DNA of 16,737 nt from JANWHF01 sp036276235 (GCA_036276235.1 DATBDZ010000142.1:1-16737); one strand, 5' to 3'. Positions 1 through 6,897 are shown, numbered from the stretch's first letter. The notes: a model not told the origin generated them from the sequence alone. Numbers and translations are program-made.

Positions 1-62
1 ACCTGCAAAAATGCCGCTTCCGAAAAGCCCGGGGCGGATCGATGCATGTTCGGGACGGTATT

Positions 63-113
63 GGGCAGTGCCCGCCCTACGGGCGACTGAAGGGCGTAGG
101 GCGGGCACTGCCC
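63..113. repeat. Perfect 19-bp inverted repeat (hairpin)
   Basis: Positions 63-81 are the exact reverse complement of 95-113, with a 13-nt loop. Each arm contains its own short palindrome: GGGCA-G-TGCCC at 63-73 and GGCGGGCA-C-TGCCCGCC at 100-116. It can therefore form one long hairpin or two small ones. No T-run follows on either strand, so it does not look like a simple intrinsic terminator. It resembles dispersed REP-like intergenic palindromes, but copy number in the genome cannot be seen from here. Confidence 0.75.
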
Positions 114-151
114 GCCGTATGTTTGGAGCAGCCTTTCCGGCGCACAAGACG

Positions 152-202
152 CACAGGTCTGCGAGTACGCCGACCTGTGGCACCTCTGGCAACTGTGGCA
201 CC
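152..202. repeat. Hairpin plus three 9-bp direct repeats
   Basis: CACAGGTC at 152-159 pairs with GACCTGTG at 172-179 (8 bp). The loop can add a 3-bp inner stem, GCG/CGC at 161-163 and 168-170. Overlapping its right end are three contiguous 9-mers: TGTGGCACC (176-184), TCTGGCAAC (185-193) and TGTGGCACC (194-202). The first and third are identical and the middle one differs at two positions. The role is unknown; it looks like a second small palindromic element beside the one at 63-113. Confidence 0.55.
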
Positions 203-408
203 CGAACCAATCTATCACACCTAATGACGCGTCTTAAGGTTTCGACTGACCACTTTCGTGCCACCCATGTCGCGACGCGGCACTTCTGACACGGAGGCAT
301 GGGCGAACGATTGCGTGCTCATCCGCCATAAGCGGCACAAATGCACCATTTTTCGTGAATCTCTACTGCTGGCGCGCTATTTGTTATCGGTCACTTGTCC
401 GAACGATG

Positions 409-417
409 TGGTAAAAT
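409..417 (+). promoter_or_regulatory. Possible extended -10 promoter for a small RNA
   Basis: TGGTAAAAT matches an extended -10 (TGn then TAAAAT, 5 of 6 to TATAAT). No good -35 box lies at 16-18 nt, as expected for extended -10 promoters. It would start transcription at about 424, upstream of a structured stretch that ends in a strong terminator. This is consensus matching only. Confidence 0.3.
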
Positions 418-423
418 TGATTT

Positions 424-556
424 GAAGAAGAGCAGTTTGCCGTTTCGTTCGGACACTTATTTTTGCCCGCATATTCCGACCCACCCACACCCTAGAACCC
501 CGGGTCGGAACCCCATAGCCCGCAGCCGGCATCATCCTGATGCCGGCTGTTTTTTT
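424..556 (+). ncRNA. Candidate small structured RNA (about 130 nt)
   Basis: The stretch between the extended -10 at 409-417 and the terminator at 523-556 contains a second perfect stem: TTCCGACCC at 474-482 pairs with GGGTCGGAA at 502-510 (9 bp, 19-nt loop). The layout is promoter, single-stranded 5' part, hairpin and terminator hairpin with a T-run, with no credible coding frame. That is the layout of a small regulatory RNA. It does not match a tRNA, tmRNA, RNase P RNA or 6S RNA that I can recognise. Alternatively it is the 3' UTR of a gene left of the window. The start point is inferred. Confidence 0.35.
523..556 (+). terminator. Rho-independent terminator
   Basis: A perfect 12-bp stem (523-534 with 538-549, arm CAGCCGGCATCA) with a 3-nt loop is followed directly by seven T residues (550-556) on the + strand. 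No T-run exists on the opposite strand, so it works in one direction. It ends transcription coming from the left, about 200 nt before nuoA. Confidence 0.85.
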
Positions 557-562
557 GGTTGG

Positions 563-698
563 AGGTTCGGGGTTCAGGGTTCAGGGTTCAGTGCAAACGA
601 AGCAAGACGAGGCGCCCATGACAGAGGTGGACCTTCGGTCCGACCACTACGGTGCGTGCTGTTTCTTTACCGAACCCTGAACCCCGAACCCTGAACCC
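563..698. repeat. Inverted repeat built of 7-bp units (GGGTTCA)
   Basis: The left arm has three exact GGGTTCA heptads (570-576, 577-583, 584-590) preceded by a degenerate one (563-569). The right arm has four in-phase heptads of the complementary type, alternating CGAACCC and TGAACCC (671-698). Positions 564-582 are the perfect reverse complement of 672-690 (19 bp). The roughly 90-nt centre contains a small hairpin (GGACC 629-633 with GGTCC 637-641). Further CCCAAACCCT-like units follow to about 725. The element sits between a terminator and nuoA. The design recalls the heptanucleotide short tandem repeats (STRR) described in cyanobacteria, with the added feature of inverted arms. Confidence 0.75.
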
Positions 699-762
699 TT
701 CCCCCAAACCCTGTCCCCAAACCCTTTGCTTTTCCCGCCCATGCCTTTAAAGTATCCGACCA

Positions 763-1197
763 ATGACCGCCTTCACTGCGACCATGTTTCCTTCAATCCT
801 CGCCGGCCTCGGCGATGACTCCGTTGGCTCCTGGGTTCCGGTCGTTTTTCTGCTCCTTATCGCGATCGGCTTCGGCATCGTGAACATTGCCGCTTCGGTC
901 ATCATCGGCCCCTCGCGCACCGGGCCGGGCAAGGAAACGACTTACGAAAGCGGCATGATCCCCGTCGGCGACACCCGCAAGCGCTTTAATGTGCGTTTCT
1001 ACATTGTCGCGATGGTCTTCCTGGTGTTCGATGTCGAAATTATTTTCCTCTATCCCTGGGCGACAATCTTTTCGCCCAACGCCCAGGCGGCTGGCGGCTC
1101 GGGTGGGTTGCTGCTGGCGGAGATGGTCGTCTTTGTCGCAATCCTGCTCGTCGCTTATCTGTATGCCTGGGGTAAAGGCGTCTTTAAGTGGGATTGA
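763..1197 (+). CDS. nuoA: NADH-quinone oxidoreductase subunit A (NuoA)
   Basis: This is a small membrane subunit of respiratory complex I (NDH-1), which transfers electrons from NADH to quinone and pumps protons. The 144-aa product has three membrane segments (about 24-48, 80-100 and 117-136). It carries the family hallmarks: YESGM at 61-65 in the loop after helix 1, an FNVRFY stretch at 75-80, and FLVFDVE at 86-92 with the conserved Asp90 and Glu92 in helix 2. Length is normal for the family. No clear Shine-Dalgarno precedes the first ATG; an in-frame ATG at 784 is the alternative start. A weak -35/-10 pair (TTGCTT at 726, TAAAGT at 748) would make the message nearly leaderless. nuoB and the other nuo genes do not follow: the next gene is a secreted protein of unknown function. 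The subunit is therefore detached from its operon. Confidence 0.95.
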   Translation: MTAFTATMFPSILAGLGDDSVGSWVPVVFLLLIAIGFGIVNIAASVIIGPSRTGPGKETTYESGMIPVGDTRKRFNVRFYIVAMVFLVFDVEIIFLYPWATIFSPNAQAAGGSGGLLLAEMVVFVAILLVAYLYAWGKGVFKWD

Positions 1198-1253
1198 GCC
1201 GGCGGCGATGGGATAACAATGTTGGCCTCGCGCGGCCAACGGGAGCGGCCCAC

Positions 1254-2147
1254 ATGCGTTCCAGGGGAATCGTCGCTGTCATCGGGGGGCTGGCACTGAT
1301 CCTTTGTTCTATCTCACGCGCGCAAGACCAAACCGGCAATGAAGGCGTCGTCCGCTTCCGCTCTGCCAGCCAGCAAAACGTCAACGGCAAACGTCGGCTG
1401 GTCATCTCCGGCGATATCCCCGGCAAGGGCGCTGTTCAGATTGAAGTTCCAAACAATGACGAGACCCGGCCGGGATACGATCCGCGCCGCGATCTGGCCG
1501 ACTCGATCAAAGAGCTCAAGCCCGGGGCGCTGATTAAAGTTTCGCTCGACAACGTCCGCCCGCTTCCGATTCTGCGCGCGATCGACCCGTACGAGATGGC
1601 CAAAGGCGAAGACACGCCTAACGGATATGTCTTCCGAGGCAGCGATGTGCAGACTGTCGGCCGCGTCAAGACGCCCGTGGTCGAACTGAGCAAGTTTGGA
1701 CAAACCGCGACACTGCTGATTGCCACCCGCAAGAATGATAAAGGGGAAGTCGAAGCCGACCCGGACCTGATGGCGGCCATCAACCTGATGAAGGACGGCG
1801 ACGCCGTCTGGGCGCAGATCAACGGTAAAACGCTCACCGCCATCGATCTGTACAAAGACCCCGACACCGGCAAGCTCCTGAAGCTGGGTGATACGGACAT
1901 CGACGGCCATAAAACCAAATCCGCCGACGTCGATCAGAAGGGCAAGACGATCACGCTGCTGGTCCCATTGCATCAGAACGGCAAAATCTGGACGCCGGAT
2001 GTCGCCATCCTGCGCGAGCTGCAAAAAATCCGCCCTAACACACAAGTCGAGTACCGCATCCGCGAAGACGGCGACAAGCTCTGGCTAAGAGAAATCCAAC
2101 CCGCGCCAAAGCAGCCGGTCGAGCCGAAGAAGGGTACGACCAAGTAG
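1254..2147 (+). CDS. Secreted protein with a triplicated domain, function unknown
   Basis: I do not recognise a named family. The start at 1254 is chosen over the upstream in-frame ATG at 1188 because GGGAG lies 8 nt before it and it begins with a signal peptide (MRSRG, hydrophobic stretch 6-20, cleavage probably near Ala23). The 297-aa product is mostly soluble. It contains three diverged copies of one unit, at about 59-113, 151-200 and 232-283. Each has a beta strand (VQIEV, TLLIA, TLLVP), a loop, a helix that follows Asp-Pro-type or Pro-Asp residues, a turn such as LKPGA or MKDGD, and a closing strand with AIDPY, AIDLY or REIQP. The C-terminus is Lys/Pro-rich. The location is probably periplasmic or extracellular. 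The next gene follows 2 nt after the stop, so the two are likely co-transcribed. Confidence 0.75.
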   Translation: MRSRGIVAVIGGLALILCSISRAQDQTGNEGVVRFRSASQQNVNGKRRLVISGDIPGKGAVQIEVPNNDETRPGYDPRRDLADSIKELKPGALIKVSLDNVRPLPILRAIDPYEMAKGEDTPNGYVFRGSDVQTVGRVKTPVVELSKFGQTATLLIATRKNDKGEVEADPDLMAAINLMKDGDAVWAQINGKTLTAIDLYKDPDTGKLLKLGDTDIDGHKTKSADVDQKGKTITLLVPLHQNGKIWTPDVAILRELQKIRPNTQVEYRIREDGDKLWLREIQPAPKQPVEPKKGTTK

Positions 2148-2149
2148 AA

Positions 2150-2575
2150 ATGCTGCTTCAAACCAACAGTTACATCGTCCCCAAGGACAAGCGCGCGGAA
2201 CATGCGCGCCTGCTTCGGCGATTTCGCCAGACGATGGCGCGACTGGGTTGCAATGATTTTGAGGTTTACGAGCAGGTGGGGAATAACTGGTCGTTGAGTC
2301 AGACCTCGGGCCGCTTTGTGCAGATCATGCGTTTTCGCGATCGCGGGCATCAGTTGGCCGTGCAACAGGCCGAGCAGGCGGATGCCACGGCGCAGGAATT
2401 GATCGCCGAGTTTTGCACGCTGCTGAATATTCCGTATCAGCAGCAGCAGTCGATGTTCGCCGTGGGGTATTACACCGCGCTGATCGGGCCTCATGCGCCG
2501 CGCAATGGATTTGCCGAGGAGCAGACGACGCCTATCCAAACGCCAGGCGATCCGATGCCGCCGGCAGATGACTGA
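2150..2575 (+). CDS. Small protein, dimeric alpha/beta-barrel-like, function unknown
   Basis: This is a 141-aa cytoplasmic protein without a signal peptide or membrane segment. Its predicted order is strand (NSYIVP), an Arg-rich helix (about 13-32, KDKRAEHARLLRRF), strand (DFEVYEQV), strand (GRFVQIMRF), a long helix (about 66-90) and a final strand (SMFAVGYYTAL). This is the order of ferredoxin-like dimeric alpha/beta barrels of the ABM/NIPSNAP kind. That fold assignment is inference from pattern only, and no catalytic residue is evident. The last 25 residues are Pro/Thr-rich and probably disordered. The start codon lies 2 nt after the stop of the preceding gene (TAG-AA-ATG) with no good Shine-Dalgarno close by, which points to translational coupling. 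Confidence 0.7.
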   Translation: MLLQTNSYIVPKDKRAEHARLLRRFRQTMARLGCNDFEVYEQVGNNWSLSQTSGRFVQIMRFRDRGHQLAVQQAEQADATAQELIAEFCTLLNIPYQQQQSMFAVGYYTALIGPHAPRNGFAEEQTTPIQTPGDPMPPADD

Positions 2576-2576
2576 T

Positions 2577-2594
2577 AATCTGAAATCTCAGATT
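2577..2594. repeat. Short hairpin directly after a stop codon
   Basis: AATCTGA (2577-2583) pairs with TCAGATT (2588-2594) around a 4-nt loop, starting two bases after the stop of the preceding gene. A related GATTT-G-AAATC palindrome lies near 2716-2727, on the far side of the 2629-2696 element. No T-run follows. It may be a degenerate remnant of a 7-bp repeat (ATCTGAA ATCTCAG). Confidence 0.35.
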
Positions 2595-2628
2595 GCCCAC
2601 CTGAGGTCCTCCAGAATATCGAGGCTTT

Positions 2629-2696
2629 GTAGGGTCCGCCTTGGCGGACATTTTCGCGCGGGGGACGCAAATCGCGTCCGCCAAGGCGGACCCTAC
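2629..2696. repeat. Perfect 21-bp inverted repeat at a convergent junction
   Basis: Positions 2629-2649 are the exact reverse complement of 2676-2696, with a 26-nt loop. Each arm holds its own perfect hairpin: GTCCGCC-TT-GGCGGAC at 2634-2649 and GTCCGCC-AA-GGCGGAC at 2676-2691. The outer bases GTAGGG/CCCTAC resemble those of the 63-113 repeat. It lies between the stops of a + strand gene (2575) and livF (2746, minus strand). There is no T-run, so any role in ending transcription would not be by the classic intrinsic mechanism. Confidence 0.8.
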
Positions 2697-2745
2697 GGAA
2701 GGATTTCGTCAGATCGATTTGAAATCTAAAGGGTGGCGACCGCGC

Positions 2746-3504
2746 TCATCCACCCAAATAAGCCTTCTGCACATCCGGATGCTGTAGCAGCTTCGCCGCG
2801 ACATCCGTCAACACAACCTTCCCCGTCTGCAGCACGTAGCCGCGATGGGCGGCGTTTAATGCCATGTGGGCATTCTGTTCGACCAGAAATACTGTCGTCC
2901 CCTGCCCGTTGATCTCGCGGACGATCTGAAAAATCTTTCGGACGATGAGCGGCGCCAATCCGAGCGACGGCTCATCGAGAAGCAGCACCTGCGGCCGCGC
3001 CATCAGGGCGCGGCCGATGGCGAGCATCTGCTGCTCGCCACCGCTCAGTGTGCCGGCGCGCTGCTCGCGCCGCTCCTGAAGCACTGGAAACAACAAATAG
3101 CACCGGTCGATCCCATCGCGAATTGCCGCGCGCGAGCGCTGCTGATAGGCGCCCAGCAGCAGGTTCTCGCGCACGCTCAGGTTCGCGAAGATCTGCCGCC
3201 CTTCGGGCGAATGACAGATTCCCAATCGCACGATCTCATGTGCCGGCAATGCCGTGATGGACGATTCGTTTTTCCACAGAATGTCCCCCGACTTTGGGCG
3301 GAGCAGGCCGCTGATCGTCCGCAGCAGCGTGGTCTTTCCCGCGCCGTTGGAGCCGATGAGCGCGACGATTTCCCCGGCGAAGACTTCGAGCGAAACGCCT
3401 TGCAGCGCGCTGATCGCGCCGTAATTGACATGGAGGTCCTGGATCGCCAGCAACGGAACGCGCGGGACCGCGGGCGCAATCGCTGGATCGATGGCGGCGC
3501 TCAT
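2746..3504 (-). CDS. livF: Branched-chain amino-acid ABC transporter ATPase (LivF)
   Basis: This is one of the two nucleotide-binding subunits of the HAAT-type importer. It hydrolyses ATP on the cytoplasmic face to drive uptake. The 252-aa protein shows Walker A GSNGAGKT (51-58), the ABC signature LSGGEQQ (153-159), Walker B VLLLDEP (173-179) and an EQNAH switch region. LivF-specific features are the DLHVNYG start, CHSPEGRQIF in place of the LivG-type sequence, and the ending KAYLGG. Its N-terminus carries about 17 extra residues rich in Ala and Pro. It is the last cistron of the liv operon. Its ATGA start overlaps the livG stop by 4 nt, so translation is probably coupled. Downstream lies the 2629-2696 inverted repeat. 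Confidence 0.95.
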   Translation of the reverse strand: MSAAIDPAIAPAVPRVPLLAIQDLHVNYGAISALQGVSLEVFAGEIVALIGSNGAGKTTLLRTISGLLRPKSGDILWKNESSITALPAHEIVRLGICHSPEGRQIFANLSVRENLLLGAYQQRSRAAIRDGIDRCYLLFPVLQERREQRAGTLSGGEQQMLAIGRALMARPQVLLLDEPSLGLAPLIVRKIFQIVREINGQGTTVFLVEQNAHMALNAAHRGYVLQTGKVVLTDVAAKLLQHPDVQKAYLGG

Positions 3505-4292
3505 ACCGGTTCTCCCAGATATGCTTCCACCACTTTCGGATCACACCGCACCTGGGCCGGCGGGCCGACGGCGATGATTTCGCCATGATCGAGTACGGTG
3601 ATTCGCTCGCAGATGCTCATCACCAGTTTCATGTCATGCTCGATCAGCAAAATTCCGACATCGAATTTCTCGCGGATGAAGCGGACCAGCTCCATCAAGT
3701 CCTGCTTTTCATTGGGGTTCATCCCCGCCGCCGGCTCATCGAGCAGGAGCACCCGCGGGCTGGTCGCCAGCGCCCGGGCGATCTCGAGGCGCCGCTGCTG
3801 GCCATAGGGAAGATTGCGGGCCAGTTGGTTCGCATGGTCAGCCAGATCGAGGATCGACAGCAGGTCCATCCCATCCACTTCCGCGCGAACCCGCTCGCGG
3901 GCGAAGCCCGGCAGGCGCAGGATCGTGCGAAAGAGCCCCATCTCCGCCGGCCGGTTGAAGCCGACCAGCACATTGTCGAGCACCGTGAGATTCTGAAACA
4001 GGCGGATGTTCTGAAACGTCCGCGCGATGCCCGCGCGATTGATCTGCATCGGCGCAAGCCCGTCGATCCGCTCGCCCGAAGCGAAGATCTCGCCGGACGA
4101 TGGCTTATAAACGCCGGTAATGAGATTGAAGCAGGTAGTCTTCCCCGCGCCGTTGGGCCCGATGAGGCCAATCAATTCGCCGCGACGCAGCTCCAGCGAG
4201 AAATCGGACACTGCACTCAGCCCGCCGAAATGCCGGCTCACGTTCACAACGTGAAGCAGCGGCTGCGAGGGATCGCTGGCGGCGCGGATCAT
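3501..4292 (-). CDS. livG: Branched-chain amino-acid ABC transporter ATPase (LivG)
   Basis: This is the second ATPase of the importer and the heterodimer partner of LivF. The 263-aa protein has Walker A GPNGAGKTT (45-53), the LivG-type signature LPYGQQRRLE (161-170), Walker B VLLLDEP (181-187) and the LLIEHDM switch motif. Other family marks are ARTFQNIRLF (90-99), the AAGMNPNE stretch after Walker B, and VEAYLG at the end. Length is normal. Its start overlaps the livM stop by one base (TAATG) and its end overlaps livF by 4 nt, typical of a tightly coupled operon. Confidence 0.95.
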   Translation of the reverse strand: MIRAASDPSQPLLHVVNVSRHFGGLSAVSDFSLELRRGELIGLIGPNGAGKTTCFNLITGVYKPSSGEIFASGERIDGLAPMQINRAGIARTFQNIRLFQNLTVLDNVLVGFNRPAEMGLFRTILRLPGFARERVRAEVDGMDLLSILDLADHANQLARNLPYGQQRRLEIARALATSPRVLLLDEPAAGMNPNEKQDLMELVRFIREKFDVGILLIEHDMKLVMSICERITVLDHGEIIAVGPPAQVRCDPKVVEAYLGEPV

Positions 4293-5701
4293 TATTTCAC
4301 GCCTCCCACGGGAAACCCGCGCGGCTGCGCCTGCTTACGGAAGAATCGCCGCGGCCACAACTCGCGCCCGCCGAGCAATCCCTGCGGCCGCACGAGCATC
4401 ATCACCACGAGCAAGGCCGAATAGATGATCATGCGATAGTCGGAGATCTCTGCGCCCACATTTCGGAGAATCTCCGGGAGGAGTGTGAGGACGATGGCGG
4501 CGGCGATCGCGCCGCTGATGCTTCCCAGGCCGCCGAGCGTCACCATCACGACGATCTCAATCGACTTGGCCATGCCAAACGATCCAGGCGTGATCGATCG
4601 TTCGTGCAGCGAAAACATCGCGCCGGCGACTCCGCCGAAAAAGGCGCCGACCATGAACGCAATCACCTTTTGCCGCGTGGTGTCGATCCCAATTGCCGCC
4701 GCCGCGATTTCATCTTCGCGGACCGCCATGATCGCCCGCCCCTTGGCGGAGTAGCCCAGCCGCCAGATGACAACGATCGTGATTATCACAGCGCCATAGA
4801 GCCAGACGAAGTCGGTGAATTTTGGGATACCCGTCAATCCCAGCGCCCCGCCGAGCGGCTGGGAATTCTGGATGACGATCCGGATGATCTCGGCGAGCCC
4901 AAGCGTGGCGATCGCCAGATAATCACCGCGAAGGCGCAGCGCGGGCATTCCGACGACCAGGCCCACGACCGCCGCGCAAAGGCCGCCGCCGATGACGAGC
5001 ACCAGATAGGACAAAGGTTGCTGTAAAAAGACGGGCAGGTGCGCGCTGAAATTCGCCGCGGGGGTCTGACCTGCGGCGATCATGTGGTCGAACATGCTTT
5101 GCAGCGCGGCGATCAGGCGCGTCCAGATCAACCAGTACGGCCAGGCTTGCCGATCCAGCAAGCTGCCGCGAGCAAAATCAGCGACGATCCAGATGATCCA
5201 AAGGAGTAGCAGCCACATCGGAACGGCGGAGTGAATCCGCCGTGTCATCCGGATCAAAAGGAAAAGCCCCAGCAGGATCACTCCACCGATGGCAAACACG
5301 ATTCCAAGACTGATAAAAAACAGCAGGCAGGACGTGGGATCAGTCAGGCGTTGCGAATAACTGATGGCCGGGTACGCAGCCAAATAAGCGCCCACCGCCA
5401 TGAACCCGGCATGTCCCAGGGAAAACTGCCCGCTAAAGCCGTTGATCAATTGCAGGCTCACCGCAAGGATGATGTTGAATCCGATCAGCATCACGATGCG
5501 CTGGTTGTAAAGCCCGAATGCCTGGCCTTCGACGATGCGGCTAAGGGGAATGAGCAGCAGAAGTAGAACTGGAATCGGCAGATTAGCGCCAAGCGAAGCG
5601 ATGAGTGATTGTCGCCATACCGGCGCCGTCGTGCTCGCGGCCAGCGGCGCGTCGTCTGCCGAAGCAGATGGGGCGGAGGTGTCAGACTTTCTCGACGACA
5701 T
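4292..5701 (-). CDS. livM: Branched-chain amino-acid ABC transporter permease (LivM)
   Basis: This inner-membrane permease pairs with LivH to form the translocation path. The 469-aa product carries the family motifs NGFSGQFSLGHAGF (87-100) and LRLRGDYLAIATLGLAEI (256-273). A late GGLGSISGA-type motif and the VRPQGLLGG ending are also present. It is longer than the E. coli protein (about 425 aa). Part of the excess is a Ser/Ala-rich cytoplasmic N-terminus (1-30). The rest lies between the two core motifs (about 150-230), where an extra Trp-rich hydrophobic stretch (162-175) and a long loop occur. The start overlaps the 3' end of livH by 20 nt. Only the exact start and the topology of the inserted segment are uncertain. 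Confidence 0.93.
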   Translation of the reverse strand: MSSRKSDTSAPSASADDAPLAASTTAPVWRQSLIASLGANLPIPVLLLLLIPLSRIVEGQAFGLYNQRIVMLIGFNIILAVSLQLINGFSGQFSLGHAGFMAVGAYLAAYPAISYSQRLTDPTSCLLFFISLGIVFAIGGVILLGLFLLIRMTRRIHSAVPMWLLLLWIIWIVADFARGSLLDRQAWPYWLIWTRLIAALQSMFDHMIAAGQTPAANFSAHLPVFLQQPLSYLVLVIGGGLCAAVVGLVVGMPALRLRGDYLAIATLGLAEIIRIVIQNSQPLGGALGLTGIPKFTDFVWLYGAVIITIVVIWRLGYSAKGRAIMAVREDEIAAAAIGIDTTRQKVIAFMVGAFFGGVAGAMFSLHERSITPGSFGMAKSIEIVVMVTLGGLGSISGAIAAAIVLTLLPEILRNVGAEISDYRMIIYSALLVVMMLVRPQGLLGGRELWPRRFFRKQAQPRGFPVGGVK

Positions 5702-6812
5702 GCTTCCCCAGCAGCCCCGATGGTTTTACCAGGAGGATGACGATGAGAATTACAAACGCGACAGCATCGCGGTACTGGCTGCCGTTATTCAGAAATCCAA
5801 CAACCAATGCCTCGACCAGCCCCAGAATGAGCGCGCCAACAACCGCGCCCGCGATGTTTCCAATGCCCCCAAAGACCGCCGCCACGAAGGCTTTGATGCC
5901 GGGCAACAGACCCATTAGCGGCTCAACCTTTGGATACTTGACGGCATAAAGCACTCCCGCCACCGCCGCCAGACATGAGCCAAGGACAAACGTCACGCTC
6001 ACCACGCGATCGATGTCGATCCCCATCAGCGCCGAGGTATCAAAGCGATATGAAACCGCTCGCAGCGCCAAGCCGGTCCTGGTTTTCAGCACGATCCAAG
6101 TCAGCACGATCATCAAAAAGAGCGTCGTGCCGATGACCAGCACATCGACCTTCGTGAGGACAACGACGACATTGAGCAGACGCCCAACATGTACGTGAAA
6201 GTTTACGAGCGGCTCAGTGACTCGGGGAATGACCTCCGGATATGCCTGCGGCGTCGGACCGAAAACGGCGGGGTTCTGCCCGCCAAATTCCAGCAGCAGC
6301 GAAATGCCGATCGCAGTAATCAGCGAATTAATGCGCGGCTTATTGCGCAGCGGGCGATAGGCCAAGCGCTCAATCGTAAACCCAAGCGTGCCGCAGGCGA
6401 GCAGCGCCACCAGAAGCGCAAAGCCCGCCATCGCCCAGGAGGAACTGCCGAGGCGCGAGGAGTGAGAGATCGCCGAGACGATGAGCAAGCCGGGAACGAT
6501 GACCAGATAAAGAATGATGAACGGCAGCACTCGCCGCAGCGCTGTTCGCCAATCGCGACCGATCAGCAGTTGCACCACGAACCCGAGCGCCAGCGCGGCA
6601 ATGATCGCAACATGCAGCCACCAGGGCATCGTCGGCGCAATGCGACGGCTGGCGGCATAAAAAGAAACGATCGCGCCGACCATGAAAACATCGCCGTGCG
6701 CGAAATTGATGAGCTGCAACACCCCATACACCATCGTGTAGCCCACAGCAATCAACGCGTAAATCGACCCGACCGATATGCCGTTGATGATCTGTTGCAG
6801 GAGCTGTTGCAT
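5682..6812 (-). CDS. livH: Branched-chain amino-acid ABC transporter permease (LivH)
   Basis: This inner-membrane permease is the partner of LivM. The start at 6812 gives the usual family N-terminus (MQQLLQQIINGISVGSIYAL). A longer frame from a GTG at 6869 is rejected because its purine-rich sequence abuts the start codon and the extra residues look non-native. The 376-aa product has INFAHGDVFMVGA (35-47), ERLAYRPLRN (148-157), TAIGISLLLEF (166-176) and a VKPSGLLGK ending. The E. coli protein is about 308 aa. Most of the extra length lies at about 62-135, between the first motif and ERLAYRP, as an additional membrane-type segment (98-114). It overlaps livM by 20 nt and follows livJ after an 85-nt gap. 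Confidence 0.94.
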   Translation of the reverse strand: MQQLLQQIINGISVGSIYALIAVGYTMVYGVLQLINFAHGDVFMVGAIVSFYAASRRIAPTMPWWLHVAIIAALALGFVVQLLIGRDWRTALRRVLPFIILYLVIVPGLLIVSAISHSSRLGSSSWAMAGFALLVALLACGTLGFTIERLAYRPLRNKPRINSLITAIGISLLLEFGGQNPAVFGPTPQAYPEVIPRVTEPLVNFHVHVGRLLNVVVVLTKVDVLVIGTTLFLMIVLTWIVLKTRTGLALRAVSYRFDTSALMGIDIDRVVSVTFVLGSCLAAVAGVLYAVKYPKVEPLMGLLPGIKAFVAAVFGGIGNIAGAVVGALILGLVEALVVGFLNNGSQYRDAVAFVILIVILLVKPSGLLGKHVVEKV

Positions 6813-6850
6813 GAACTTGAATTGACTAAAAGGTAACACCGAACCGAGGG

Positions 6851-6883
6851 AAGCCGCGCGCCTGACCACTCCTTCGGCGGCTT
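6851..6883 (-). promoter_or_regulatory. Intercistronic hairpin between livJ and livH
   Basis: AAGCCGC at 6851-6857 pairs with GCGGCTT at 6877-6883 (7 bp, 19-nt loop). It sits in the only sizeable gap of the liv operon, between the binding-protein gene and the first permease gene. No T-run follows in the direction of transcription. In ABC operons such as malEFG, hairpins at this position stabilise the upstream message so that the receptor is made in excess. That role here is inference. Confidence 0.4.
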
Positions 6884-6897
6884 TCTTGTCGTTCGAT

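Larger units (their letters stand above)
1..423. other. Gene-poor region, no convincing protein gene
   Basis: The reading frames here are short, overlap each other in different phases, lack a Shine-Dalgarno sequence and encode low-complexity Arg/Pro-rich peptides, so I reject them as genes. The region holds two palindromic repeats (63-113 and 152-202) and, at its right end, a possible extended -10 element for a small RNA. I see nothing else interpretable between about 203 and 400. It could be the 3' flank of a gene lying left of the window. Confidence 0.6.

Noticed and set aside
395..694. 99-codon open frame on the + strand
   Set aside because: It runs through a strong terminator and a heptad repeat. 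The peptide is a translation of repeats (ending RTLNPEP) and has no Shine-Dalgarno.
563..698. CRISPR array or telomere-like repeat
   Set aside because: The units are 7 bp without spacers, the two arms are inverted, and no cas genes are nearby. The resemblance of GGGTTCA to telomeric repeats is superficial.
3585..4424. Long open frame on the + strand opposite livG
   Set aside because: It is antisense to a clearly functional ATPase gene, and the open frame follows from high GC at third codon positions. Its translation is His/Arg/Gln-rich with no domain.
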